A DNA stretch of 64,000 nucleotides from Rodentibacter abscessus (GCF_047160095.1 NZ_AP038785.1:1-64000); one strand, 5' to 3'. Counted from the first letter of the stretch, positions 8,408-18,485 are shown. Made by a program: numbers and translations. The notes: generated by a model from the sequence alone, not told the origin.

Positions 8408-9965
8408 CTTTTCCTTATTCGGTTTAAAAAGTGCGGTCATTTTTTCCGTTCTTTTTCTTCTGAGTGGCTGTGATAAATTAAATAGTCCAAAGACGCAGAA
8501 AAACCAAACTGAATCAACAAGTTCGGTAACGCAGTCTGTTCCTAAAACGGTGGAATCTTATCGTGAGAAACTGATTCGTGGCATAAGATTTGAGCCTGTT
8601 TTAGAGCCTTGGCAAGTAAAAGAGGAAGAACAACTTTCGCTTATTCGTGATTTATTTGAGGGGTTGACGGCTTATGATGAGCAAGGAAATATTGTACCGG
8701 CAGCCGCCGAAAGTTGGCAAACGCAAGATAATAAAATATGGCGGTTTGTGTTACGTGAAGGTTTAATGTGGTCAAATGGCGAACCTTTAACGGCGCAAGA
8801 TTTTGTGTTTTCTTGGCAGACACTTTCCCAATCGCAAACACCGCTGAAATCTTATTTATTATATTTAAATTTGAAAAATGCAAAATCGGTACTGGATAAA
8901 AAACAGCAGCCTGAAAATCTTGGAATCTCTGCCGAAAATGACCGCACTTTATTAATTTCTTTGGATAAACCTACCCCTTATTTACCTGAAATGCTGGTTC
9001 ATATCGCATTGTTGCCGCAATATCAGGGGGCAAAGGCGCAGGTATCAAATGGCGCTTATATGTTTTCATCACGTGATGGAAACGGTGTCCATTTAGTGAA
9101 AAATCCATATTATTGGAAGAAAGAGAATGTGTCGTTCAAACGTGTGGATTATGTGCCTTACGATGGAGAAGAAACGCTTTCAAGATTAGATGTCGTGTGG
9201 GATATTGGAGATACAACAAATAATATTCAATATTTTCCAAAACTATGCGGTTATTTTTATGAGTTCAACTTGCGCGATCCCAAATTAAGCAATCCTTTAG
9301 TGAGAAAAGCGATTGCCTCAAGGGTTTCTGTTGTCGGGATTACGCATAATGAAATGCCAAATGGCATTCCTAGTTCTTATTTTTTGCCAAAAGCGATGTT
9401 GCAAGGGGCCGATTCAAGATGGGAACCTGTGGTGGCGGAACAGCTATTGGCGAAAGCTAACATAACAGAAAAGCAGCCATTAATTTTACAGTTGAGTTAT
9501 GATGATTCTCCACTACATCGCAGTATTGCAAATCGATTAGCGCAGCAATTATCGGAATCGGATTTATTACGACCTGAAACGCAATCAATGAGTTGGCAAC
9601 AGCTACAAGAGAAGCGGGTGAAAGGAGAATTTCAGTTGGTACGTTCCGGTTGGTGTGGGGATTTTAATCATCCTATGGCATTTTTAGGATTATTTTACTC
9701 AAAAAGTCCGGATAATAAGAGCGGTTATGTGAATCCGCAATACGATAAACTTTTTGAGCAAGCATTAAAAAGCGCATCAGAAAAAGAGCGATCGGAAATT
9801 TACTTAAAATTAAGTGAGATCATTCAGCAAGAAAATATCGTTCTTCCACTGTTTCAATATACGACACCGGTTTATATTGCACCTTCAATAATGGGAGCGA
9901 AACAAAACCCGATAGGATCGATTTCCAGCAAAGACCTGTGGCGAAAAGTAGAAATCACCGAATAA
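8400..9965 (+). CDS. Family-5 periplasmic peptide-binding lipoprotein (OppA/SapA-like)
   Basis: This 521-residue protein has a signal peptide and lipobox (LLSGC, about Cys24). The mature part is a family-5 extracellular solute-binding protein: RGIRFEPVLEPWQ, IRDLFEGLTAYDEQGNIVPA, the motif LREGLMWSNGEPLTAQDFVFSW, and a C-terminal DKLFEQALKSASEKERSEIY region. It would feed oligopeptides or related ligands to an ABC permease. No permease or ATPase gene is adjacent, so it must share a transporter encoded elsewhere. Its start overlaps the DUF454 gene. An uptake-sequence copy (8429-8437) lies inside the signal-peptide codons. The exact ligand cannot be told from sequence; haem or an antimicrobial peptide is possible in this family. 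Confidence 0.85.
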   Translation: MNNFSLFGLKSAVIFSVLFLLSGCDKLNSPKTQKNQTESTSSVTQSVPKTVESYREKLIRGIRFEPVLEPWQVKEEEQLSLIRDLFEGLTAYDEQGNIVPAAAESWQTQDNKIWRFVLREGLMWSNGEPLTAQDFVFSWQTLSQSQTPLKSYLLYLNLKNAKSVLDKKQQPENLGISAENDRTLLISLDKPTPYLPEMLVHIALLPQYQGAKAQVSNGAYMFSSRDGNGVHLVKNPYYWKKENVSFKRVDYVPYDGEETLSRLDVVWDIGDTTNNIQYFPKLCGYFYEFNLRDPKLSNPLVRKAIASRVSVVGITHNEMPNGIPSSYFLPKAMLQGADSRWEPVVAEQLLAKANITEKQPLILQLSYDDSPLHRSIANRLAQQLSESDLLRPETQSMSWQQLQEKRVKGEFQLVRSGWCGDFNHPMAFLGLFYSKSPDNKSGYVNPQYDKLFEQALKSASEKERSEIYLKLSEIIQQENIVLPLFQYTTPVYIAPSIMGAKQNPIGSISSKDLWRKVEITE

Positions 9966-9972
9966 CCATAAT

Positions 9973-10009
9973 AAAAATGCCCCGTCAGGAAACAAACGAG
10001 GCATTTTTT
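9973..10009. terminator. Bidirectional terminator between peptide-binding gene and fur
   Basis: AAAAATGCC...CGT pairs with ACG...GGCATTTTTT around a CAGGAAACAA loop. It lies between convergent genes with A and T runs on the two flanks. Confidence 0.85.
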
Positions 10010-10011
10010 GC

Positions 10012-10461
10012 TTAATTGTCTTTATCTTTTTTAATTTCTTCGCATTTTTCAATATCGCTACATTTGCCATAAAGATACAAACTGTGGGCTTTTAATTGAA
10101 TACCGTATTGTTCGCTAATTTCTTTTTGACGCTGTTCGATAAGATTATCGGAGAACTCAAACACTTTACCGCAATCTTCACAGATGATGTGATCGTGGTG
10201 TTCTGTCGGAGCAAGTTCAAAAACCGATTTATTCCCTTCAAAATTATGACGAATTAAAATGTGTGCTTCGTCAAATTGGTTTAATACGCGATAAACCGTG
10301 GCAAGACCGATATCACTACCTTGTTCTAACAAAATTTTATACACATCTTCTGCTGAAAAATGCTCATTTTTGTGATTTTGCATTAATGCTAAAATAGTTA
10401 GACGAGGTTCGGTGATTTTTAAACCGGCCTTTTTTAGCAATTTAATATTTTCTTCAGACAT
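10012..10461 (-). CDS. fur: Ferric uptake regulator Fur
   Basis: This is a 149-residue protein from the ATG at 10461 (MSEENIKLLKKAGLKIT). A longer frame reaching 10491 overlaps fldA and is less likely to be the start. It has the N-terminal winged helix (KITEPRLTILALM, GLATVYRVLNQFD), the metal site HHDHIICEDCGKVFEF with its CxxC, and a second cysteine pair CSDIEKC near the end. It is the Fe(II)-dependent repressor of iron acquisition genes. It lies directly behind fldA, with only 22 bases between the fldA stop and this ATG, as in related genomes, suggesting cotranscription. Confidence 0.95.
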   Translation of the reverse strand: MSEENIKLLKKAGLKITEPRLTILALMQNHKNEHFSAEDVYKILLEQGSDIGLATVYRVLNQFDEAHILIRHNFEGNKSVFELAPTEHHDHIICEDCGKVFEFSDNLIEQRQKEISEQYGIQLKAHSLYLYGKCSDIEKCEEIKKDKDN

Positions 10462-10483
10462 AAAGTTTCCTTTTTTTAGAATG

Positions 10484-11008
10484 TTAGGCAAGTTCGGCTA
10501 AACACATCTCTTCATAAATTTGTTTACACCATTTTTCTACGCGTTCCGCCGTAAGCTCCGGTTGGCGATCTTCATCAATACATAAACCGATGAAAGTGCC
10601 GTCGTCTAATAGTGCTTTTGAGGCTTCAAAAGTGTAACCTTCCGTCGGCCAATTACCGACAACAATTGCACCACGAGGTTCAACAATATCGCGCACCGTG
10701 CCAATGGCATCACAGAAATAATCCGCATAGTCTTCTTGGTCGCCACAACCGAAAATTGCGACTAATTTGTCAGTAAAATCAAGTTCCTCTAATGTTGGGA
10801 AAAAATCATCCCAGTCGGCTTGGGCTTCACCATAATACCAAGTAGGGATACCAAAAAGTAAAAAATCGTAGGCTTCAATATCTTCTTTTGAGGTTTTTGC
10901 AATATCACGAATATCGACTAATTCATTGCCTAATTGTGTTTGAATCATTTTGGCGATATTTTCGGTATTGCCTGTATCGCTACCATAAAATAGACCCACT
11001 ACTGCCAT
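10484..11008 (-). CDS. fldA: Long-chain flavodoxin
   Basis: This is a 174-residue flavodoxin. The FMN phosphate loop is at the N-terminus (GSDTGNTENIA) and the isoalloxazine-binding segments are FGIPTWYYGEAQADWDDF and FGCGDQEDYADYF. The insertion typical of long-chain flavodoxins is present (WPTEGYTFEAS). It is a low-potential electron carrier in the cytoplasm for radical-SAM and reductive enzymes. It is followed immediately by fur, an arrangement seen in enterics and Pasteurellaceae that ties flavodoxin supply to iron state. Confidence 0.95.
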   Translation of the reverse strand: MAVVGLFYGSDTGNTENIAKMIQTQLGNELVDIRDIAKTSKEDIEAYDFLLFGIPTWYYGEAQADWDDFFPTLEELDFTDKLVAIFGCGDQEDYADYFCDAIGTVRDIVEPRGAIVVGNWPTEGYTFEASKALLDDGTFIGLCIDEDRQPELTAERVEKWCKQIYEEMCLAELA

Positions 11009-11110
11009 CTTTCTTTCCTTCGAATAAATGTTTAAAAGCTATAAAAACCAAGGGAAAAGCCCCTGTCAATCGCGCGAACTATAGCATAAATCAATTCTCA
11101 TTTGAACCAA

Positions 11111-11896
11111 TTAATTCTTATTTAAAAACCGATTGATTGCCCGAATGACAAACTCGGGTTTCTCTGCATGAACCCAATGCCCACAACCATTCACCGTAAA
11201 TGAGGTAGCATTCGGAAATTGTTTTAAAATACTGGGGGTATCCTCCACTTTGATGTAAGACGAATCTCCCCCTTTTATGAACAATGTCGGTGTATCGGTC
11301 TGAACGAATTGCCAGTCCATCAAATGTGGGTAATTGTTGAAAAGTGCGGTCAAATTGAAGCGGAAAAATTCAGGTGAATTCGGATCAAAAGATTTCAGCA
11401 TAAATTGTACCACCGCAGGATCTTGGATTTTTTGTTCTAAAATCGGTTTGGCTTCTTGACGGCTTTGTGGGGCAGCATTCTTGACAGAAAATAGCCCTTT
11501 AAATACATCTTGATGTCCTTCGTTTCCGTAAGCAACAGGGGCAATATCAATCACAATTAATTTTTCAACGAGTTCGGGATAAAGTGAGGTCAATTTCATT
11601 GACGTTTTTCCACCCATAGAATGCCCGATCAGAATCACTTTTTCTAACCTAAGATGTTGAATAAGGGCGAATACATCTTTTGCCATTAAATCGTAATCCA
11701 TTGATTCCGAATGAAAACTTTGTCCGTGGTTGCGCAAATCAACCCGCAAGATAGAATAATTATCACTAAAGGCACGTGCGATAACGCCAAGGTTATTCAT
11801 ATCGCCGAATAAACCATGAATAAAAACCAGAGTGGATTGATTAATTGCTTGTTTTGTTTGGTGAAATTGATAGTTTAATAATTGGGAATTAGACAT
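11111..11896 (-). CDS. ybfF: YbfF-type alpha/beta-hydrolase esterase
   Basis: This 261-residue alpha/beta hydrolase has the oxyanion-side motif HGLFGDMNN (residues ~27-35), the nucleophile elbow GHSMGGK (Ser ~93) and a late catalytic histidine in GCGHWVHAEKP. YbfF enzymes hydrolyse acyl-CoA or short esters in vitro; the physiological substrate is unclear. It is divergently transcribed from seqA, as in E. coli. The ATG start lies 70 bp from the seqA start. Confidence 0.9.
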   Translation of the reverse strand: MSNSQLLNYQFHQTKQAINQSTLVFIHGLFGDMNNLGVIARAFSDNYSILRVDLRNHGQSFHSESMDYDLMAKDVFALIQHLRLEKVILIGHSMGGKTSMKLTSLYPELVEKLIVIDIAPVAYGNEGHQDVFKGLFSVKNAAPQSRQEAKPILEQKIQDPAVVQFMLKSFDPNSPEFFRFNLTALFNNYPHLMDWQFVQTDTPTLFIKGGDSSYIKVEDTPSILKQFPNATSFTVNGCGHWVHAEKPEFVIRAINRFLNKN

Positions 11897-11966
11897 ATTT
11901 TTCGCGTGAGAATTTGTGAGGAAATCGTTATAATGAGCGGAAATTCTAGCAAATGGAGAGACAAAA

Positions 11967-12614
11967 ATGAAGATAATAGAAGTGGATGAAGAATTGTATC
12001 AATACATTGCAAAGCAGACCCAATCTATTGGTGAAAGTGCCTCGGATATTCTTCGCCGTTTGCTTAATTTGCCTGCCAATTCGAGCAGCACCTTAGATTT
12101 CGTTTCTTTTGATGATACAAGGAAAAAAAGTGCGGTTAAATCTGATGATGTTTCTGTAGAGGAAATTAATTCAAATAAGGCATCTCAATCGCACATTGAA
12201 GTTGTAGAACCTGCCGCACCTAAAGTCGTGAAAAAACAATCGAATGAAGCTATTAATCAGATTTCGGATAAAGTTCGTGCTTTGTTAAATTCTGTCGAAT
12301 TTAGAGAAGAGAGCAAAGCGGTAGTGCGTTTTTTAGCGATTTTACGTGTTCTTTATCGTACGGATCCGGAAAGTTTTGCCCAAGCGACAGAGTCTTTACA
12401 AGGACGTACCCGTGTTTACTTTGCCCGTGATGAAGCGACATTATTGATGGCAGGTAATCATACCAAGCCAAAACAAATTCCGGATACGCCTTATTGGGTG
12501 ATTACCAATACAAACAGCGGACGTAAAATGCTGATGTTGGAAGGCGCAATGCAATCTATGAATTTGCCTGAAAGTTTGATTGACGAAGTGCGGGCATATT
12601 TTGTCAGCAACTAA
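11967..12614 (+). CDS. seqA: Negative modulator of replication initiation SeqA
   Basis: This 215-residue protein opens with the oligomerisation domain MKIIEVDEELYQYIA...ESASDILRRLL. A variable linker (about 50-85) is followed by the GATC-binding C-terminal domain (KVRALLNSVEF to the end, with TPYWVITNTNSGRKM and MLEGAMQSMNLP). SeqA sequesters hemimethylated origin DNA. A TATAAT box lies at 11929-11934 and an AGAGA ribosome site precedes the ATG. Its last codons overlap the likely start of menE. Confidence 0.95.
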   Translation: MKIIEVDEELYQYIAKQTQSIGESASDILRRLLNLPANSSSTLDFVSFDDTRKKSAVKSDDVSVEEINSNKASQSHIEVVEPAAPKVVKKQSNEAINQISDKVRALLNSVEFREESKAVVRFLAILRVLYRTDPESFAQATESLQGRTRVYFARDEATLLMAGNHTKPKQIPDTPYWVITNTNSGRKMLMLEGAMQSMNLPESLIDEVRAYFVSN

Positions 12615-13995
12615 ACTATTTCCTTGGCAGGTTTTTGCCAATGATCCTCTGTATTGCGGAAAAATCGCATTGCGTTCATCGCAAGGCGATCTTTTTACGT
12701 GGGCTGATATCGCTTATAAGATCAATCAGATGGCGGCATTTTTGCAAATGCGTGGCATAACGGGTGGTATTATATCTAAAAGTGCGGTCGCTTTTTATGG
12801 TAAAAATTCAGAAAGCATTCTTTTTCTCTATTTGGCGGCGATTCAATGCGGTGTCAAGATTCTAGGTTTAAACCCGGCATTTCCTGAGGAAAAAGTGAAT
12901 GAGCTATGCCGAGAATATGGCATTGATTTATGTTTGCGTGATGAAGATCTTGCACAGGCTTATTCTATTTCACCACAGAATGTTTTTACTCAGGCGGATT
13001 TTTCTCAACCTGCAACGATGACGCTTACCTCAGGTTCAAGCGGTATGCCGAAAGCTGTGGTGCATAATGTTCAATCTCATTTGGATAATGCTGTCGGTGT
13101 GTGTCGATTAATGAATTTTGATTCCACCCAATCTTGGTTATTTTCTCTGCCTTTGTATCACGTTTCAGGGCAAGGGATCGTGTGGCGCTGGCTGACCTGT
13201 GGAGCGGAATTGCATTTCCCACAAGCGGATTTTTATGCTTCATTATTACAATCTACCCACGCTTCGTTAGTGCCGACCCAATTACAGCGTTTACTTGATT
13301 ATTTGGTGCAATATCCTCAAATGGATTTCAGTACGCGTCATATTTTATTGGGTGGCGCGCATATTCCGGTTGAACTGACTCAAAAGGTTCACCAATATGG
13401 GATTGCCTCGTACAGCGGTTATGGTATGACGGAAATGGCATCAACGGTTTTTGCGAAAAAATCCGATGATTTTTCGGGCGTGGGGCAACCGCTTTTGGGA
13501 CGAGAGTTTCGACTGGTTAATGATGAAATCTGGCTTAAAGGTGCGGGGCTTGCTTTAGGGTATTGGAAAAATAATGAAATTAAACCGCTGACAAATGAGG
13601 AAGGTTGGTTGCAAACCAAAGATAAAGGTGTTTGGCAAAATAATGAATTGGTGATTATCGGACGTTTAGATAATATGTTTATTTCCGGTGGAGAAAATAT
13701 TCAACCGGAAGAAATTGAAAAGCTACTCTTACAATCAGGCTTCGTGAAACAAGCCTTCGTATTACCGAAGGAAGACGCAGAATTTGGCGCAAGACCGGTC
13801 GCAATTCTTGAGTTTCACGAACGGTTCACGGAAAGTGCGGTCGAAAAGTTACGCATTTTTTTACAAGAACGTTTAGCCCGTTTTAAGCTACCCGTTGCCT
13901 ATTATGCGTTGCCCCAAAATTTACAACAGGGTGCCATTAAAATTTCACGTAAGGTGTTGGCGCAATGGTTGGCGCAGCAAAAATATGACAAATAG
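12580..13995 (+). CDS. menE: o-Succinylbenzoate-CoA ligase
   Basis: This is a member of the AMP-forming acyl-CoA ligase superfamily of up to 471 residues. It has the P-loop-like motif TLTSGSSGMPKAVVHN, the YSGYGMTEMAS motif, and GRLDNMFISGGENIQPEEIE with the hinge region. MenE activates o-succinylbenzoate in menaquinone synthesis, supplying the quinone used by torYZ-type anaerobic respiration. No ATG is available near the 5' end. The start must be TTG at 12580 or TTG at 12601, both inside seqA, so translation is probably coupled to seqA. No other men genes are in the window. Confidence 0.9.
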   Translation: MTKCGHILSATKLFPWQVFANDPLYCGKIALRSSQGDLFTWADIAYKINQMAAFLQMRGITGGIISKSAVAFYGKNSESILFLYLAAIQCGVKILGLNPAFPEEKVNELCREYGIDLCLRDEDLAQAYSISPQNVFTQADFSQPATMTLTSGSSGMPKAVVHNVQSHLDNAVGVCRLMNFDSTQSWLFSLPLYHVSGQGIVWRWLTCGAELHFPQADFYASLLQSTHASLVPTQLQRLLDYLVQYPQMDFSTRHILLGGAHIPVELTQKVHQYGIASYSGYGMTEMASTVFAKKSDDFSGVGQPLLGREFRLVNDEIWLKGAGLALGYWKNNEIKPLTNEEGWLQTKDKGVWQNNELVIIGRLDNMFISGGENIQPEEIEKLLLQSGFVKQAFVLPKEDAEFGARPVAILEFHERFTESAVEKLRIFLQERLARFKLPVAYYALPQNLQQGAIKISRKVLAQWLAQQKYDK

Positions 13996-14019
13996 AAAAT
14001 ATAACAACATAGGAAGAAT

Positions 14020-17000
14020 ATGAAATTATCCCGTTTTTTAACCGCACTTTCCGCAAGTCTTATTATGGGCTTTGCGTTATCTTATCCGGCTGTGGCGGAG
14101 CAGGCAACATCTTTGCCGACCGAGCAAAGTTTGAACGCTGATTTGGCGATTGCGCAGAAAATGGCTGATGGGGAGTTGAAAAAAACAAAGATTGAGCGGT
14201 TACAAGGCTCGCTTAATTTGTTGCAACGCATTCAAACTCAGCAAAAAAATAATAACGAATTAGATAATGCACTGAATAGTGCAGATGCGGAGATCCAAAA
14301 AAATACCACGGAATTACAGCGTCTGAAGAAATCATTAGAGCAAGTAAAGTCTGATGATTATAAGGCGCGTTCATTAGATGATTTACAAGAGACGCTTGAT
14401 AAACTCAATGCTCAGCAGCAGGAAACACAAATTGAATTGACGGCAGCTAATACTTTAGTTGCCGGGCAGAGTTCCGTTTCAGAGCGTGCGCAAACTACAT
14501 TGGCGGATAATTTAAAACGTAGCCAAGAGTTAAACCAACAACTTTCCGATAGCGCATTAAGTAGCGAATTGCAACAGCAATACCAGTTGGAATTGCAGCT
14601 TATTGATCTCAAAAATAACGCCAATCAAACGTTATTGAAAAACAGTGATCAGCTTTCTTTGCTTTATCAAAGTCGCTATGACTTGTTGAATATGAAACAG
14701 CAGCTTCAGCAACAGCAGATAGCGGCAATTCAGGAGGCGATTAATCAAAAGAATTTGGAACAAACCCAAGATAAGGTTGAACAAGCACAGCAACGACAAC
14801 AAAGTGCGGTTAAAAATGACTACATTCAGAAAGCCTTGGATTTCAATGCCCAGCTAAGTCAGTTTTTGTTACAGCAAACAGAAAAAACAAATACGCTGAC
14901 GCAAGATGAACTCAGAATGCGTAATGTGTTGGATAACTTAACTCAAACACAGCGTACTCTTGATGAACAAATTAGTGCTTTGCAAGGGACGTTAGTGCTT
15001 TCGCGTATTATTCAACAACAAAAACAAAAATTACCGACAAACTTAAATATTCAAGGGTTATCAAAGGAAATTGCCGATTTACGAGTACAAATTTTTGATA
15101 TTACCCAGCGTCGTAATGAGTTATACGATCTTGACGCCTATATTCAAAAAATTGAAACGGACGAAGATCAAACCTTTACAGCGGCAGAAAAGACACAGTT
15201 GATAAGTTTGTTTACAGAACGCCGCAAAATGGGATCTGATCTTATTAAGTCACTAAATAATCAGTTAAATTTAGCGATTTCTTTAGAACTCACCCAACAG
15301 CAAATTACGCAGATTAGCGATCAAATTCAGTCAAAGTTAGAGCAACAAAGTTTCTGGGTAAAAAGTAATAACCCGATTAATTTAGACTGGCTGAAGATGT
15401 TGCCGATGTCATTAAATGAACAAGTTAATAGCATTGTAAAGCATTTAGGATTGCCGACTAATTATGATAATTTGCCATCGTTGCTCACTTATGTCTTTCT
15501 TCTATTGTTGATTGGTGGGGCGATTTTAAAATTCAAACCAAAAATTAAGCAACGCTTAGCAATGATTAACGGTGAAATAAATACCTTGCGTGCGGATACG
15601 CAGTGGCATACACCGTTGGCGTTAATATTAACCGGATTATTAAATTTATCCGGCACACTTTGGTTCTTAGCGGTTTGTCAATTGATCGGTTTTTTCTTCT
15701 TCCGTAACCCACAAGAATTTTGGGATTGGTCGTTCCGAATGGCAGGCTATTGGTGGTTCTTTAATGTGTGGTTTGCGATTTATCGTCCGAACGGCATTTT
15801 TGTACAACATTTCGGTTTCGCCCAATCGGATGCGGAAAGATTTCGCGGCGTAATAAAACGTATCATTATCGCAGTTATACTGTTATTAAATACCTCGGTA
15901 TTTAGTTATGCGCTGGATAATGGTTTGGCGAATGATGTATTGGGTGAATTAATTACTATTGCTTCACTTGTTTTCTGCCTTGTAATTATTGCACCTCGTT
16001 TTAATCGTGCATTGCGTGCTTATGAAGAACATCAATTGCAACGCAATAATCTTATCGTAAAAGCGATTCAGATTTTGCTACAGCTTACACCAATCGGGTT
16101 TATCATCTTAGTAGTGTTGGGGTATTACTACACTGTATTAAATCTTATTCAGCATATCATCAATTCTTATATTGCTTGGTGCATTTGGTTTATTTTACGT
16201 AACGTGATTTACCGTGGAATTACGGTATCATCTCGCCGTTTGGCACATCGTCGCTTAATGGAAAAACGTCGTCAAAAAGCAGAAGAATTTAATGATGGTT
16301 CACCTTCAGATGATGTGGTTGTAATGAATGATCAAGAGGAAGGGTTAGCGTTAAATGAAGTGAGAAATCAATTATTACGTTTTGCTGATCTCTTTATCTG
16401 GACAGCATTGTTCGCTATTTTTTACTTTGTTTGGTCGGATCTTGTAACAGTAGCCAGTTATTTGCGTGATATCACATTATGGCAACAAATTTCTGTCGTT
16501 GATGGTGCGAATGTGTCGGAAAGTATTACGCTCTTTAATTTATTGGTCGCTTTGGTTATTGTCGTGATCACCTATGTATTGGTGCGCAATATTTCAGGAA
16601 TTTTGGAAGTGATGCTTTTCTCGCGACTGAAATTATCGCAAGGAACACCTTACACTATTACTACATTATTAACCTATATTACCGTTGCCATTGGTAGTGC
16701 GTGGGCATTTGCAACATTGGGAATGTCTTGGTCGAAATTACAATGGCTATTCGCTGCACTTTCTGTCGGTCTTGGTTTCGGTATGCAAGAAATTTTCGCA
16801 AACTTTGTTTCCGGTATTATCTTGCTTTTTGAACGACCGATCCGAGTGGGAGATACGGTAACGATTAACGGCGTAAGCGGCACGGTTGCGAAAATTCGGA
16901 TTCGTGCGATTACATTGATTGATTTTGATCGGAAAGAAGTGATTGTACCGAATAAATCCTTTGTTACGGGACAGGTGATCAACTGGGCGCTTTCAAATAC

Positions 17001-17358
17001 GATGACCCGTTTAGTGGTGAGCGTTGGAGTTGCCTATGGTTCTGATTTGGAATTGGTGAAAAAATTATTACTCCAAGCCGCCAATGAACAGCCGACGATT
17101 TTAAAAGATCCTGAACCGAGAGCATTTTTCTTAACTTTCGGGGCAAGCACATTGGATCACGAATTGCGTGTCTACGTAGGACAGCTTTCTGAACGCACAA
17201 ATACCATTGATGCACTCAATCGCCGGATTAACGAACTCTTTGCCGAAAATAATATTGATATTGCATTTAATCAACTTGATGTCTTTATTAAAAATAATGA
17301 TACGGGTGAAGAAATTTCTTTCGTCGAGGCGAACAGCACAAAATTAGCCGCAAAATAA
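14020..17358 (+). CDS. mscK: Mechanosensitive channel MscK (KefA)
   Basis: This is a 1112-residue protein of the large MscS type. A cleavable signal peptide (to about residue 26) is followed by a long periplasmic, glutamine-rich coiled-coil region (to about 485). A set of transmembrane helices (about 490-900) leads to the MscS pore and beta domain, GLGFGMQEIFANFVSGIILLF near residues 917-937 and VIVPNKSFVTGQVINW. It is a K+-responsive osmotic safety valve in the inner membrane. An uptake-sequence copy (14041-14049) encodes TAL in the signal peptide. Spacing to menE is 24 bp and to aroC 20 bp, so these may be cotranscribed. Confidence 0.93.
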   Translation: MKLSRFLTALSASLIMGFALSYPAVAEQATSLPTEQSLNADLAIAQKMADGELKKTKIERLQGSLNLLQRIQTQQKNNNELDNALNSADAEIQKNTTELQRLKKSLEQVKSDDYKARSLDDLQETLDKLNAQQQETQIELTAANTLVAGQSSVSERAQTTLADNLKRSQELNQQLSDSALSSELQQQYQLELQLIDLKNNANQTLLKNSDQLSLLYQSRYDLLNMKQQLQQQQIAAIQEAINQKNLEQTQDKVEQAQQRQQSAVKNDYIQKALDFNAQLSQFLLQQTEKTNTLTQDELRMRNVLDNLTQTQRTLDEQISALQGTLVLSRIIQQQKQKLPTNLNIQGLSKEIADLRVQIFDITQRRNELYDLDAYIQKIETDEDQTFTAAEKTQLISLFTERRKMGSDLIKSLNNQLNLAISLELTQQQITQISDQIQSKLEQQSFWVKSNNPINLDWLKMLPMSLNEQVNSIVKHLGLPTNYDNLPSLLTYVFLLLLIGGAILKFKPKIKQRLAMINGEINTLRADTQWHTPLALILTGLLNLSGTLWFLAVCQLIGFFFFRNPQEFWDWSFRMAGYWWFFNVWFAIYRPNGIFVQHFGFAQSDAERFRGVIKRIIIAVILLLNTSVFSYALDNGLANDVLGELITIASLVFCLVIIAPRFNRALRAYEEHQLQRNNLIVKAIQILLQLTPIGFIILVVLGYYYTVLNLIQHIINSYIAWCIWFILRNVIYRGITVSSRRLAHRRLMEKRRQKAEEFNDGSPSDDVVVMNDQEEGLALNEVRNQLLRFADLFIWTALFAIFYFVWSDLVTVASYLRDITLWQQISVVDGANVSESITLFNLLVALVIVVITYVLVRNISGILEVMLFSRLKLSQGTPYTITTLLTYITVAIGSAWAFATLGMSWSKLQWLFAALSVGLGFGMQEIFANFVSGIILLFERPIRVGDTVTINGVSGTVAKIRIRAITLIDFDRKEVIVPNKSFVTGQVINWALSNTMTRLVVSVGVAYGSDLELVKKLLLQAANEQPTILKDPEPRAFFLTFGASTLDHELRVYVGQLSERTNTIDALNRRINELFAENNIDIAFNQLDVFIKNNDTGEEISFVEANSTKLAAK

Positions 17359-17378
17359 GAGAAAACAAGAGGTAAAGT

Positions 17379-18452
17379 ATGGCAGGCAACACAATTGGAC
17401 AACTTTTCCGTGTGACTACCTTTGGTGAATCGCATGGCATCGCACTTGGTTGTATCGTAGACGGCATTCCGCCGAATATGGCACTGTCCGAAGCGGATAT
17501 TCAACCTGATTTAGATCGCCGTAAACCGGGGACATCCCGTTACACCACGCCGCGCCGTGAAGCGGATGAAGTGCAAATTTTGTCCGGTGTTTTTGAAGGT
17601 AAAACCACCGGCACCAGTATTGGTATGATCATTAAAAACGGCGATCAACGCTCTCAAGATTATGGCGAAATTAAAGATCGCTTCCGCCCGGGGCACGCTG
17701 ATTTTACCTATCAACAGAAATATGGGATTCGCGATTATCGTGGCGGCGGACGTTCTTCTGCGCGTGAAACCGCAATGCGTGTAGCGGCAGGAGCTATTGC
17801 GAAAAAATATTTGCGTGAACAGTTCGGCATTGAAGTGCGTGGTTTTTTAAGTCAAATCGGTGAGGTAAAAATTGCACCGCAGACAGTCGGAAAAATTGAT
17901 TGGGAAAAAGTAAATAGCAACCCGTTTTTTTGTCCTGATGAAAGTGCGGTCGAAAAATTTGATGAATTAATTCGCGAGCTAAAAAAGGAAGGCGACTCCA
18001 TTGGGGCGAAACTTACGGTGATTGCCGAAAACGTTCCCGTAGGGTTAGGCGAGCCGGTATTCGATCGTTTGGATGCGGATCTTGCGCACGCATTGATGGG
18101 AATTAATGCGGTGAAAGGTGTGGAAATCGGCGATGGTTTTGAAGTGGTGAAACAACGAGGGAGCCAACATCGTGATGAAATGACTCCAACGGGTTTTGAA
18201 AGCAATCACGCAGGCGGTATTTTGGGCGGTATTAGTTCAGGTCAACCGATTGTTGCAACAATCGCTTTGAAACCGACTTCCAGTATCACCATTCCGGGGC
18301 GTTCTATCAATTTAACGGGTGAACCGGTAGAAGTAGTCACTAAAGGCCGTCACGACCCTTGCGTAGGGATTCGCGCCGTACCTATTGCAGAAGCAATGAT
18401 GGCGATTGTGTTATTGGATCATCTATTACGCTTTAAAGCTCAGTGCAAATAA
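17379..18452 (+). CDS. aroC: Chorismate synthase
   Basis: This is a 357-residue protein of standard length. The N-terminal signature GNTIGQLFRVTTFGESHG is complete, as are the FMN/EPSP-binding motifs RPGHADFTYQQKYG and DYRGGGRSSARETA and the C-terminal GRHDPCVGIRAVPIAEAM. It converts EPSP to chorismate, the last common step of the shikimate pathway, which also feeds menaquinone synthesis (menE upstream). It uses reduced FMN. Confidence 0.97.
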   Translation: MAGNTIGQLFRVTTFGESHGIALGCIVDGIPPNMALSEADIQPDLDRRKPGTSRYTTPRREADEVQILSGVFEGKTTGTSIGMIIKNGDQRSQDYGEIKDRFRPGHADFTYQQKYGIRDYRGGGRSSARETAMRVAAGAIAKKYLREQFGIEVRGFLSQIGEVKIAPQTVGKIDWEKVNSNPFFCPDESAVEKFDELIRELKKEGDSIGAKLTVIAENVPVGLGEPVFDRLDADLAHALMGINAVKGVEIGDGFEVVKQRGSQHRDEMTPTGFESNHAGGILGGISSGQPIVATIALKPTSSITIPGRSINLTGEPVEVVTKGRHDPCVGIRAVPIAEAMMAIVLLDHLLRFKAQCK

Positions 18453-18485
18453 TATAATGTGTAACTGTGGCATAATGCCGATAAA

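Noticed and set aside
11085..11105. Possible Fur box upstream of fldA (ATTCTCATTTG)
   Set aside because: Only about 9 of 19 consensus positions match, too weak to call.
16674..17215. Antisense frames in mscK
   Set aside because: They run across the conserved MscS domain and resemble nothing; shadows.
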